Positions 52,261 through 62,100 of a stretch of DNA of 64,000 nucleotides are shown here, one piece after another. This DNA comes from Prostheceraeus crozeri. Lineage: Eukaryota > Platyhelminthes > Polycladida > Euryleptidae. Positions within the stretch are counted from its first letter, which is position 1; each line of letters starts with the position of its first letter. The stretch covers positions 558,001 through 622,000 of the forward strand of contig CAJQUW010010341.1 of the NCBI GenBank assembly GCA_907163375.1, given 5' to 3'. The position numbers and the translations under genes were made by a program. Under the pieces are notes generated by a model. That model had not been told where the DNA came from and did no database searches. It worked only from the letters and a program-made list of their open reading frames with translations.

Positions 52261-52557
52261 AGACTGCGACAACTGAAGTGTGACTGCAGTAACTGCGAAT
52301 CGCTGTGGGACAATATTAGTACTGAAGAACTTCTAAATTATTTGTAATTTCTGAATATATTTTTCATTTGTTATATCTGTCTGTTTTCACTTATTTCTGG
52401 GTAATGTAGTCATCAACATCATAGTGAAAATATAATCATTTGACAGCTCAGTATACATCATAGCAGCTGATGCTAGACACTATCATTTTTCCTGAATACT
52501 ACCTCAATCACTGAGATCAAAAAGTAGTGACATGTGGTTCTTTAGATTTACTTAAAA
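52261..52557. other. Short gap between small genes
   Basis: Apart from the conserved CDCSNCESLW-type stretch at its left edge, this is AT-rich and holds nothing I can support. Confidence 0.4.
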
Positions 52558-52680
52558 TCAAAGCATACTTGATCGTTTGGGAGCATCTGACACTCTTCTC
52601 TCACGAGTTGTTTTCGGTGTCCACTCTTCGTCTGTCCAGATAATTCTTACAGTTTTGTTACCACTCTCCTGACTACTCAT
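52558..52680 (-). CDS. Small protein (40 aa), inverted paralogue of the 78-aa gene
   Basis: The minus frame reads MSSQESGNKTVRIIWTDEEW, then TPKTTRERRVSDAPKRSSML. It matches the second half of the plus-strand 78-aa protein (52789-53025): GNKSKITQVVWSEGEFTPKT, TRLRRVPDAPKR. The frame is open for several codons before the ATG. The gene is too short to judge alone, but the match over about 33 residues is strong. Function unknown; the conserved part is basic and Trp-containing. Confidence 0.5.
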   Translation of the reverse strand: MSSQESGNKTVRIIWTDEEWTPKTTRERRVSDAPKRSSML

Positions 52681-52788
52681 GCCTTCATCGCACTCATTGA
52701 CGATCACAAAATTGTCATTTTAGCTGAGATTGGGATATCTTGCAATCTTCTGACTTCTCATTCACATCATACGATCGAACAGGCTAGT

Positions 52789-53025
52789 ATGGCAAATTCT
52801 TCGGAAGCCTTAAATATTTTCCACAAAATTTTCGAAGTTTTCGATGAATGGGATGAGGATGTGGACAGTGGCAATAAATCCAAAATTACCCAAGTTGTAT
52901 GGAGTGAGGGCGAGTTCACGCCGAAGACGACGCGACTTAGAAGAGTGCCGGATGCACCAAAGCGAGTGACATATTACAGGATTTACAGTGACTTGAAACC
53001 AGTCCCACTGAACTTTGATAAATAA
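52789..53025 (+). CDS. Small acidic-to-basic protein (78 aa)
   Basis: It starts MANSSEALNIFHKIFEVFDE: an acidic helical N-terminus, followed by the basic motif FTPKTTRLRRVPDAPKR and a short YYRIYSDL strand. It is paired with an inverted paralogue 109 bp upstream (52558-52680), so the two genes diverge from one short spacer. No relative was found in element 1. No family is recognised. Confidence 0.5.
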   Translation: MANSSEALNIFHKIFEVFDEWDEDVDSGNKSKITQVVWSEGEFTPKTTRLRRVPDAPKRVTYYRIYSDLKPVPLNFDK

Positions 53026-53097
53026 ATCTAAAGAACTACATGTCTTTGTTTTGCAATGTATTGATCTAGAAATGGAAATAAAGGGAAGAATTTAGAT

Positions 53098-53181
53098 ATG
53101 GGGTTTATTGTATACATGGTTGCAAATGTCATCACAATTATTATCGGTCTACTTTTCTATAAAAAGAGATCGTATCATTAG
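53098..53181 (+). CDS. Possible 27-aa single-pass membrane microprotein
   Basis: MGFIVYMVANVITIIIGLLF then YKKRSYH: about 20 hydrophobic residues followed by a positive cluster, the pattern of a type I or tail-anchored microprotein. It has no homologue in element 1 that I can see. It is supported by composition only. Confidence 0.25.
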   Translation: MGFIVYMVANVITIIIGLLFYKKRSYH

Positions 53182-53361
53182 TAAAGAGAGAAGATGTATA
53201 TGTTTGCGTGTGGCGCGAGAGTGCACTCCCATTTCATCCCTTCATCATTAGCCTCAATAATAGAGGCAGTTTTTAAGAGAACTCATGATTCATTCTCAGA
53301 TAACGTATGCAATGGAGAATTTAAAAATGTAACCTGTGGCAGATAGCTAAGACTCAACCGA

Positions 53362-53553
53362 TTGGCGATCAAAGTGCTACGTTGGGCGAAGAGACCACGA
53401 CGACCGTTGGAAAGTCGGATTAAGGTAAGTCTCAAGCCCTTGTCACACTCATCACTACGATATCATCCGCTGTCTCAACAGAGATCGCCCACCAACAGGA
53501 AGAATTATACCGAAGTTCTCCGTGCCATGCAACTTTATGATTATATTTTCTAA
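53362..53553 (+). CDS. Possible small spliced gene (element 2)
   Basis: AIKVLRWAKRPRRPLESRIK is followed by a GTAAGT donor (53425) and a CAACAG acceptor (53481), after which the frame reads RSPTNRKNYTEVLRAMQLYD. The exon after the acceptor resembles 26571-26753 of element 1. The product would be short and basic. Start not settled. Confidence 0.3.
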   Translation: MAIKVLRWAKRPRRPLESRIKVSLKPLSHSSLRYHPLSQQRSPTNRKNYTEVLRAMQLYDYIF

Positions 53554-53570
53554 ATTCGTGTGATAGATTC

Positions 53571-53661
53571 AGTCAGACCAAAGTCTGTCCAGGGCAAACC
53601 ACGAGGAGGTACTATCACATTTTGCCCCATGTGGTCTCTTAAAGACCGATGGTTCGTTCTC
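53571..53661 (-). repeat. Conserved cassette, copy B (element 2)
   Basis: Counterpart of 16404-16542. It shares the core GATAGTACCTCCTCGTGG then TTTGCCCTGG. Confidence 0.55.
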
Positions 53662-53671
53662 GATTACATGT

Positions 53672-53935
53672 CTAGATTTGGCCGATTCCGCTGAGAGAGA
53701 CTTTTAATCTCTCTATGTCAGCAGCATCGACCTCCTCTACTTCCATCCGACTGTCAGAGGGTGGAATATATCTCCACTCTGTTGAATCGCCATCATCGGT
53801 AACCGATGAGCCGATTCGAGCAAGATTGTTATAGAATCGCTCTCGCTCCTCCATCCCTGAAAACTCAATAAATAAATTTCTCGGTCTAAGCCGAGTCTTG
53901 TCAGGAGAGCTGACTGTCGTCTTAGGTGTGTTCAT
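53672..53935 (-). CDS. Conserved small Polinton accessory protein (about 87 aa, element 2)
   Basis: Homologue of the 88-aa gene of element 1. The preferred start is MNTPKTTVSSPDKTRLRPRN, since the in-frame upstream extension is hydrophobic leader sequence not seen in element 1. It shares NLFIEFSGMEERERFYNNLA, STEWRYIPPSD and an acidic helix VDAADIERLKVSLSGIG. A TATA-like TTATATGA lies about 40 bp upstream. It sits between the two cassettes, as in element 1. Confidence 0.6.
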   Translation of the reverse strand: MNTPKTTVSSPDKTRLRPRNLFIEFSGMEERERFYNNLARIGSSVTDDGDSTEWRYIPPSDSRMEVEEVDAADIERLKVSLSGIGQI

Positions 53936-54021
53936 GATGGAGTATAGAATGAAAATGAAGGAGAGGTAATGGTTCATATAACCCTCTGATACAAAGACAT
54001 GACTCAGTCTTTCTAATTATG

Positions 54022-54124
54022 TGACAGATTCAGTCAGACCGAAGTCTGTCCAGGGCAAACCACGTGGAGGTACTATCACTTTTTACCCCATGGTGGCCTC
54101 TTAAAGACCGTTGGTTCGTTCACG
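54022..54124 (-). repeat. Conserved cassette, copy A (element 2)
   Basis: Counterpart of 15923-16061. It follows an ATG-only exon candidate (54195-54193, then GTAAGT, acceptor at 54131). Confidence 0.55.
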
Positions 54125-54203
54125 TCGCATCTGAAAAATAGAAAGAAAATAGATGAAATTATATTCGAGTGATAGAGATGATATTGACTTACCATAAATT
54201 AAC

Positions 54204-55269
54204 TTAATCGGTTCGTTGAACCTTCGATGGTGGTGGCTGAGGCAAGTATTTGGCCGGCAGTTTCCGCTTGCGGTGGCGCAATTCCTTGATGTCACCATCA
54301 TGTTTTATTGAGAGATGAAGGCAGCGCATCTCCGCCATCGCTCCATCATAGCACTCGAACGTGGTGTCTAAGTCCTCACTCTCAAGGATGACGCTGTCGA
54401 CGATTCTGCTCTTGATGACGGGAATGTGGAGCGTTGTTCGTCTCTCCTCTTTCTTCTGGCTCTCAGTCAGGCTAATCTTTGGTTGCTCGATTTTTAACTT
54501 TGACACCTCTTCCTGAGCTTTTAATAATTTTATATACGTCGCCTGCTCTTCAACTCGTTTTTCGCTGGCAAGCGCCCTTTCGCGGAAAGGTTCTAAGTTA
54601 ATTACTTGGGTCTTGAGGGCCCGAATCTCGGCTACCTGACCCTTCAGGTGGAAATTGTCGTCCATAAGGGCCGCACATTCGTTTTTGTAACGAGTGAGCT
54701 CGTCTTTTAATTTTGTGAGTGCATATTCCTGGCTCAGTTTCGCGATCTGGGCATCCTTATTCCAGCTATCCGTCTGCTGCTTAATCCCCTTCTTTACTGG
54801 GGAAGGTGCGAACACTTTCTTTTTCGGGGAAGACTGATTTGCCGGTTTTCCTATCTCTTCCGCGTTTTTAGTGATGACGACCTCCTCAGTATCGGAGTCG
54901 TCTGAGCTGTCCGATCCCATTATCTGTGGTCGGTGCAATCGGACTCAAGATGGTGTCAATTGCATCTTGCAATTCTGCGTCTAAATCGACTGTTGCTTCG
55001 TTGAAGAAGGCTGTGATCACTTTGCCGATGTCTGATGTCGTATAATTGCTAGCCTTCTTGATCGGACATTCGGCGTGAGTGGCATAAAATGCTGTCTGAT
55101 CCTTGCCTTTCAAAAATTTTAGGCAATGTATGCAGCCGGAAATAACGGCTCTTTCCTCGTGAAAGTGAGGAGTATTCTTGTACTTGTTAATGTGGCGTTT
55201 GAATTCGCCGCCTCTCTTTATCTCTCCACAAGAGCACTTCTTAAATAAAAGTTTGCTATTTCCTCCCAT
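54204..55269 (-). pseudogene. Zinc-binding, coiled-coil accessory protein (element 2), broken
   Basis: Homologue of the 364-aa protein of element 1. The N-terminus MGGNSKLLFKKCSCGEIKRG has extra Cys positions, and SGCIHCLKFLKG follows. The coiled coil and the C-terminal AMAEMRCLHLSIKHDGDIKE with PAKYLPQPPPSK are well kept. About 65% of residues match element 1. It has about one break. Confidence 0.7.
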
Positions 55270-55272
55270 TTT

Positions 55273-55961
55273 CTGTAAAGGAAGGATGAAATAGAATTAC
55301 TACTTATACCATTTATAACTTCAACGAATGAATACATTGACAATCATTTTAAAAATACAACTAATGTCATTCAATACTTGAGGATAGACAAGCTAGGCTG
55401 ATGAATCCGTTACAGGCATTACTCAGAGGGGATCTTATCCCGACTCCAAGGCCTCGGCCCTCAAATCCAACCTCCCGCGGACAGAGCGTGCGTCATATCA
55501 TTGTGTTGGTATTCGGACCCCGATTTTGACATGAAAACCGGTGGAGTTATTTACATCAGGAAGCAAATCTCGAGCCGAAGCTCGCCTCTGACAACTTTAT
55601 AAAGTTCTTTATTGAAATCAGAAAGTTTGAAAACCCCGAAAATCGTCAAAAATAGCGAATTAAAATTTTTCAACTTTTTAGCACTACTTATGAAATTTTA
55701 TAAGTAGTTTATCACTTAGGGCAGGTCAATAGCGACCGAACCTTTTTTGAATCAAGTCAAACGGACTTGTAGAAGCAAAGTTACAAGCCTTTAAAGTTTT
55801 GGAGTCTTTTATGGCCTGGAGACGAAGGCCATCTCCTGGCGAACCTCTAAGTCTGACGCCTTAGCTGATATCAGCAATGAAATTTTCTAAGTCGGATTCT
55901 TACAGAAAACCGAAATTTGGAATGTCCGATGCTAGCATCAGAGCTCAGAGAGACGACCTAC
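55273..55961 (-). other. Conserved 5'-UTR intron (element 2)
   Basis: The donor is AAAG then GTAGGT at 55961 (minus strand) and the acceptor TTTACAG ends at 55273, three bases before the ATG. About 97% identical to the element 1 intron over about 650 bp, although the gene it precedes is only about 65% identical in protein. Confidence 0.5.
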
Positions 55962-56010
55962 CTTTGGTAATCTCTTGTCTGAATGACAACTCACTGTCGT
56001 TTCCCAGCTT

Positions 56011-56045
56011 ATATAGTTTGTGGCGGTCAGCTGATGACGTAATAT
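56011..56045 (-). promoter_or_regulatory. Promoter of the coiled-coil gene (element 2)
   Basis: On the minus strand: TTACGTCA, CAGCTG, then TATATAAG, the same trio and spacing as 13996-14030 in element 1. Confidence 0.6.
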
Positions 56046-56374
56046 CCATCATCCAAAACTTTAAACGCTTCTATCACCGATTCTAGAGGTCCGATTGAGC
56101 TGGAAATACCCATTTCAATGTAGAATTTGACGCTGAATCCGAATCTGGCCTCCATTTTCCCATCCGATGTTTCGTTTTGGCTCTACAGCTCAAAACCAGC
56201 CCACATTCGCCGTTTACTGTCGTTTTTCCGAAAAATGTTGAAAATTTGTTCTCGCCGATTGAGCTGGAAATCACACCACGGATGTAGAATTTGACGCTGA
56301 TTCCAAATCTGGTTTCAGATCTACCATTGGAGCAGCTGTTTAGACGCTAGAGCCCAAAACATCCTACAGTCGCC

Positions 56375-56789
56375 GCTAACTCTGTATTTTTTCGCCAATG
56401 TCCAAAATTTTCAATGACGTCTCACATCTAAACGAAAACAGATATGAACAAGCCGTTTCTTTCAGTGAACATGTCTCACTCTTAGCTTTCAAACGAGCTA
56501 TTGCACGACTTTCTACGATCTCTAGAACCAAAGTTGGAAGCAACGCTGCCGAGGGGGGACGTCCCAAAAATTTTTTCTCTCCGATGGCGCTGGAAATCAC
56601 CTTACCGATGTAGAATTTGACGCTGAATCCGAATCTGCCCTCAGATCTACCATTGGAACAGACGGTTCCACGCTATAACCCAAAAAATCCCACCGCTCAC
56701 TCTGCCCAACCTGGTCGGCCGCCCAAGTCTACACGGACACTATCAACCGAGGGGGGCGCTGTGTTTAAAGTGGAGGTTTGCTTACTATT
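56375..56789. repeat. Right terminal inverted repeat of element 2
   Basis: Inverse of 35059-35470. A further diverged half-unit (56110-56370) lies inside it, so the right end has a second, worn repeat unit. Confidence 0.8.
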
Positions 56790-56795
56790 ATAGTT

Positions 56796-57149
56796 ACTGC
56801 TTTCTGGTCCAATTGCTGATCTATATGAGAGAATGAGAGCTGTGCGGACCCCTAGTGGTCATCGTCAATTAGTCGCATAGAATTGTCTTGTACATAGGAT
56901 GCTTTCCATTCATCTTCGTTCGGAGAAGAATAGATAACTCGATCGATCGCGCTCATCAGGTAATTGACAATAAAATTTATAGTAAGGGCTTACTCATGAA
57001 AGTCATAGGTCATTGCTGATCGTATTCAGCGTGGCCTAGTGAAAAAGGTACGAGCTCGTCTACACTGCGGACTTCGGTTAGATTCCAAGGTCGGGCGAGT
57101 GCGGTCGGGAATGAAGTGTGTTGGTGTCTTTTATTGACTTAAGTCTTTT
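56796..57149. other. Intergenic with a possible tRNA-like SINE head
   Basis: At about 57028-57100 an A-box-like GTGGCCTAGTG and a B-box-like CGGTTAGATTCC stand about 45 bp apart, as in the head of a tRNA-derived SINE. No tail or target duplication was found. Otherwise nothing is supported. Confidence 0.3.
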
Positions 57150-57159
57150 AGTACCACTG

Positions 57160-57863
57160 CAGGGATGCGGAGTCCTATCATTTTGATAGGACTCCGACTC
57201 CGGGTGGAAAGTACATATAGTGTAGTTTTTGAAAAAAATGGTAACCTGCATCATAGATCAATATAGGCTTACCTGAACCTATCTTTAGTGATCATTACTG
57301 TATCAATTATCAATCATTTTCGATGAAAATTTATCAAATGTCGCTATAAGTTGGATGCATGCGACTCGCCTCCTCCCCTCTTGTTGATGTGTGCCTTACA
57401 GGGTTTTTCTCTAATCTCTACCAGGCAGGAAAATCCTCCATCCTTCTTCAAAAATTATGAGTACACTTTCGATTTTAATATGCGCTTTGGAAGAGACATC
57501 TCACACGTTTAACGTGAGGGTAAGAGGTGATGTTCTCAAATAAACTAGCGTTTCGTTTTTGTCTCTGATGTGACCTTTGGTGCGTAGGTGTGATCGAGGC
57601 TAAGAAGGCTTGTCTTCTCTATCAAATCACCGAGTGAAAAGACAATCCTTTTTTCACTATCACGGTTCATTCCCTCAACTATTACAGGCTTTGTATGTAG
57701 CAATGTCTCTGTACTTTTGTTTGACGGAGAAAGTTGACATCAAGACAGTGACGGCTTTGCACGAGACAAATAATTTGTTTGTATTATATTTCGGGTCTAG
57801 TTATAGGCCGGAGTGCGGAGTCCTATCATTTGATAGGACTACGACTCCGACTCCGCATCCCTG
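57160..57863. mobile_element. hAT-type MITE
   Basis: It starts CAGGGATGCGGAGTCC and ends GGACT...CTCCGCATCCCTG. Flanks AGTACCAC (57150-57157) and AGTACCAG (57864-57871) match at 7 of 8 bases, allowing two extra bases on the left. Each end carries a small internal hairpin, AGTCCTATCA...TGATAGGACT. No coding content. Confidence 0.65.
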
Positions 57864-57871
57864 AGTACCAG

Positions 57872-58553
57872 ACTTATGATTTTTATTGGTTTAAAGTGTT
57901 ACTTAATGTCCTAGTTGAGGTCATGGATTGAAGCTGTAAAGTAGGTGCAGTTGCTTCATTTGAATTCAAAATGCGGATATATGAAAGGTCAAAGTTTTGG
58001 GTCCTGTGGGACCCACTGGTACGGAGAGGTCGCTAAATCGGTGCCTTCATGCTTTCAATCTAAGAAGCTTATATTTTGTTATGTAAATACCACATGTCTC
58101 TACTTTCCAATCGTGAGGGTTTACAATAAAACAGTATCCTTTTTTATAAATAGACTGATTATCAGGTCAACCCCAATATCCTGGCCCTAAACATTCAAAG
58201 CTTGCGAACACTATCATTGATAATATTCATTTCTTTCATTTATTTTTTTAGCTATAACTTTTTAGATATAATCAATTTGCTTCACTTACACGTGTTTATT
58301 TCTATCATTTATATCTGTTACTTCATTATTATCATTTTTATCAAAGACTTGTGTTTCCAATTTCTATTTTCAGCTGGACTTTCCTCGAAATTGTAGTGAA
58401 ATATAAAACAAAAATTGACTTTTAATGAATTTTTATTTTCCAATTGCATCAGCCTCTTCATTGGCTGCTTACTTTCTCATGATATTGGTTAAAGAAGTCT
58501 TTGCTATTCGAAATACAGATGCACCTGGCAGGTCTCGCACTTAGTGAATACTT
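57872..58553. other. Flank of the piggyBac relic, no gene
   Basis: AT-rich. It holds GGGTCCTGTGGGACCCACT (57999-58017), a palindromic motif that recurs at 59236 and, in altered form, at 59581. Confidence 0.4.
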
Positions 58554-59302
58554 TTACATCCTTCGCCCTTGAGTGTAATCACCCTTGCAACCCTTGCAAC
58601 GACCCTTGGTCTCCACCATTGACACACGATGAAAAGAGGAAGGAGGATTTACAGTTGATTTCGAGGTAGGTGACCGAGTCCGAGAGGTGTATGAACCGAT
58701 GAAAGACAAAGCAATTTTCCTCTTCAAATTCTGTAGAGTCTTCGGTCGGTCTGAAGCCCACTCTGTCTCGGCTAACTTCTCTTGGACAATAAATGAATTT
58801 ACGAGAGCCATCTCCAAGTAGTCGAAGAAGGGACGAGTGTAGTATTTCGCAGGGGAGCGTCGCTCGAATGCGTAGGGTTTGGTTTGTTGATCCATGACGT
58901 CCGTTCCATTCATTCCATTGTTGTAGTCACGAATCAATGCAGGACAGGACACGTTGACTTTTCCTTCTGCCCTTTTTGGCGACGACGAACCGTGGTGATG
59001 TCGTTGGACGAGGTGATTGTAGACAGGAGATAAACCGCTTTGCTGTCCATCTATTTGATTGCATACATTGCAGTGTCTGGCATCAACGGTACCGCGGGCC
59101 ATACTTTTGTCGGCAAAAAGTCTTTCGGTATTCCTTTTCGGTTGTATCCCACGGTTCCCGTACAGAAAATGGCGTCTTGCTTCAGCTTGCTGAAATTCAT
59201 ATCTCCTGTGTCAAGCGACACTTCCGTACCAATGGGTCCTTCAGGACCCACTTGTAAAACGGTCATAAGTCCTGGAAATCCTTGATATTGACTAATTTCC
59301 AA
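58554..59302 (-). pseudogene. piggyBac-type transposase remnant
   Basis: The block SCPALIRDYNNGMNGTDVMD then QQTKPYAFERRSPAKYYTRP and FFDYLEMALVNSFIVQEKL is the C-terminal catalytic region of piggyBac transposases: CPxxxxxYNxxMxGVDxxDQ, R+xxKYY, and a VNS helix. Upstream in an overlapping frame, FCTGTVGYNRKGIPKDFLP is the GTxxxNRKGxP motif. The tail has CKGCKGDYTQ followed by a KCETCQVHLYF-like stretch, the usual Cys-rich end. The N-terminal half is missing and at least one frameshift separates the two parts. Clear TTAA flanks were not found. Confidence 0.75.
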
Positions 59303-59689
59303 ACATACAGCGTCAAAAGTCGACCCAGGCCGTCGATAATTCAGAGCTTATTATATCGCATCTCCACTAAATTATTTCCTGCACAACACCGGAAAAAGCA
59401 TTTTATTAGAAAATTGTACGACTTCTTGCTTTCTCCTGATTGAATGGATGTAGCGGGTATGAGCAGGTTTATGTACTCAGAAAATTTATTTTCACTCATA
59501 GAAGACACATATATGCCAAAGACTGCATTCATATTCACATAGAAAATCAATGGGGACGGAATTATTTTTCCTATGTGCATGGGTCACACAGGACCCACTG
59601 TTACTGAAAGACTTAATAGTTGTCATTTTCTTTATAAACATTCATGTTTATGGTTCATACATGTAGACATCTTTGTCTTAACTTAGAGG
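59303..59689. other. Flank of the piggyBac relic, no gene
   Basis: It contains a GGGTCACACAGGACCCACT motif at 59581-59599, an inverted relative of 57999-58017, and nothing else I can support. Confidence 0.35.
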
Positions 59690-60345
59690 AAAGAAGAGTT
59701 CTTTGGATTTTTATTTTAAAAAATGGGCATTTTATACAAACTATGTATTGACTGCATTGTAGTTTGTATTGAATCATTGCAGTTCCTCGCACTATTACAG
59801 TGCAAGAACTCAATTTCCAGCATGATATTGCAATTCCTTGCATTTTTATCAGTGCATTTAAAAAGTAGTTTCTTGCATTGACATTCTGTGTATTGAATCT
59901 ATTGAGATATCTTTGCAGTTCCTCTTACTAGTGCAAGAACTCAATATCATGCAGGAAATGTATAATCCCGCACAGCTTGCAGTGCATCCACAATGTAATT
60001 GAACGAAGTGTCCATGTTATTTGAGACACGAAACGCGAAGCGTCGAGTGCTTTAAGCAGCATAGACGGTGAGTTCAATTACAAGTAGAAGCACGGCAAGC
60101 TATGCGATATTCTGTTTCCTGCATGTTATTGAGTTTGCACTAGTACGGAGGAACTGATGATATCTCAATGCATTCAATACATAGATTGTCGATGCAAGAA
60201 CCACATTTAAATGCACTGATAACAATACAAAGAACTGCAATATCATGTTGGAAATATAATATCCTATACCGCATTATCGAGCTTCCACCTATAATTGAAC
60301 TCTAGCACTCGACGCTTCGCGTCTCGTGTTTCAAATAACAGACAG
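59690..60345. repeat. Long imperfect palindrome (fold-back repeat)
   Basis: Inverted pairs include GCAAGAACTCAATATCATGC against its inverse near 60120, TTGAGATATCTTTGCAGTTC against 60150, and ACGCGAAGCGTCGAGTGCT (60024-60050) against AGCACTCGACGCTTCGCGTC (60304-60323). It looks like a fold-back MITE built from more than one palindrome. Confidence 0.5.
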
Positions 60346-62100
60346 TTATTTCAGTACCTGATGATAGACCACATATGGACAGTGCTATTGGAAATTTAAT
60401 AATGGCTTCTGCGATCAGTCCACCCCACCGGCTGATGCAATTAGATCTCTAAAACGAAGTGTTGTTTCGAATGCGCTTGCTCGTCATTGTTTCAGGAAAG
60501 AGATTCTGTCAGTTGGAGAATCAAGTAATGTGGCTACTCGATGCGACTCCTTGCTCAAACTAAACATGTCAACCTTACAAAAATGAACCGTACGTGAAGA
60601 ATTTCAAAGAAGCGCAAATTTGTAAGATTGGCGGGATAGGGGAGCGCTGCTTTGTAAAATGCCCCCAATTTGACATCGTTCGTTATTTCAAAGATGATTG
60701 GAGAGAAGCGAAATTTTATCATGATCTCATGTTTCCTTAACCCGCCCCCGGACTCACTCGGTCTCGAAAAACCCCTTCCAATCGAAAATCATTTCGATAC
60801 GACGATCACGATGTCAACTTGATGCATTTGCTGTTGTTGTTTTAAAAACGCCAAAGCAGAAGCCACGACAGCTGCAGAGGAAGTTTAACAAGTTTTTGCA
60901 ACAAATCAATCAAAAGACAATATTCTGTCAAATTGGTGAGCTTAGAATTGACTTAAGTTGCAGATTCAATGCAACAAATCTTCACTTTAAACTATTTCCT
61001 AAAACCCATCATGAAAAGATCATCTGAACCTTAAACCAAAATTAATCTTGTTTTAAGCGAATTTGTATGTAGCGTCCCCTGCCGTCATAGCTTCTGCTTC
61101 GTTGTGACAAGGACTTTTTTCTCATTTCATAGGACATAATTTTTTCAAATGCATTTTGAAAATTTCTCAAGGAAGAACTGCGAAAAGTCGAAGCAACTGA
61201 ACTTCACTTTAATTTCTGTTCATCTCAAATACAACGGCTCCTCAGCAGAAGATAATTGTGTCCTTCTCAAACCATTGATATTCACTTTTTCACTTCAGAT
61301 GTGACGTAAAACTTAAATTTTTTTCAATTCAACCTTTTGATCGTCTCTGAGCTCACATGAAAACTAGAATTAAATTATTGATCGACTGATCTATAATGTG
61401 AACGGAACTAAAATAATTTTTCCCCAATCTGCGAGTACATCACACAGCTCTCATATCATGACTTTCTCATAAAAATTGAGATCATTATATTCCAGTAATA
61501 AGAAACCGCAGGTCAATTGCGAGCATTGAAGACAATTTAAGACTAATTGTCTGCAGGAGGGAGAGCCACCAAAAATTAATGATGAAATTATCATAAAAAT
61601 ATTATAGACATAAGTACAAATATTTTTGAAGCGAATTTGCAGTTGCTTCGCACACATCTTTAGTTGCATGTTCCCGAGTTACTTCGCGTCTTCATCTACA
61701 GATAATATGAGTCGAAATATGCACAATAATGATGTTTGTACCTAATTCTATTTTCGACAACTTCTCGTTGACGGCCTTTGAGCACAACGCCTCATGAGAC
61801 TTATCTTTCCTTATGCTAATTTTCATTGTCATCAACAACTTAGTTTTCATTTGCAAAAGAGGATGTTACATCATCTGATTATATTGTTAGGCACCATATG
61901 ACATATAAACTGGAAAATCACACTAACGATGATAAATAGAAAATAACAAACGTATAGAAATGAATTGAACTACAGTGTTCTAAGTTTACAAAAACAGGTA
62001 ATTCAAAAACGAATTTGAGCGAGACAACATCACTAAGGTATAATCTCGACAACATTTGTTAGAACAAATAGAAAATATTGCAATAAAAATGGAAATAATA
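60346..62100. other. Intergenic, nothing recognised
   Basis: AT-rich DNA with only short frames. It is the 3' side of the minus-strand Ly6-type gene; I did not find a convincing polyadenylation signal on that strand close to the stop. Confidence 0.4.

Larger units (their letters stand above)
35059..56789. mobile_element. Element 2: full-length but broken Polinton/Maverick (21.7 kb)
   Basis: The left end begins AGTAGTAAGCAAACCTCCAC and the right end is its inverse with slight divergence. Both are flanked by the 6-bp duplication ATAGTT (35053-35058 and 56790-56795). It encodes protein-primed DNA polymerase B, integrase with chromodomain, packaging ATPase, protease, capsid and penton-like proteins, PX/pVI-like proteins and several accessory genes. 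Left-end and right-end genes are homologous to those in element 1. It is broken, with roughly ten breaks spread over the larger genes, while several small genes remain open. It looks moderately old: the duplication is still perfect, but the coding genes are worn. Confidence 0.92.

Noticed and set aside
57028-57100. A functional tRNA gene
   Set aside because: The A and B boxes are imperfect and no cloverleaf could be drawn; at most a SINE head.
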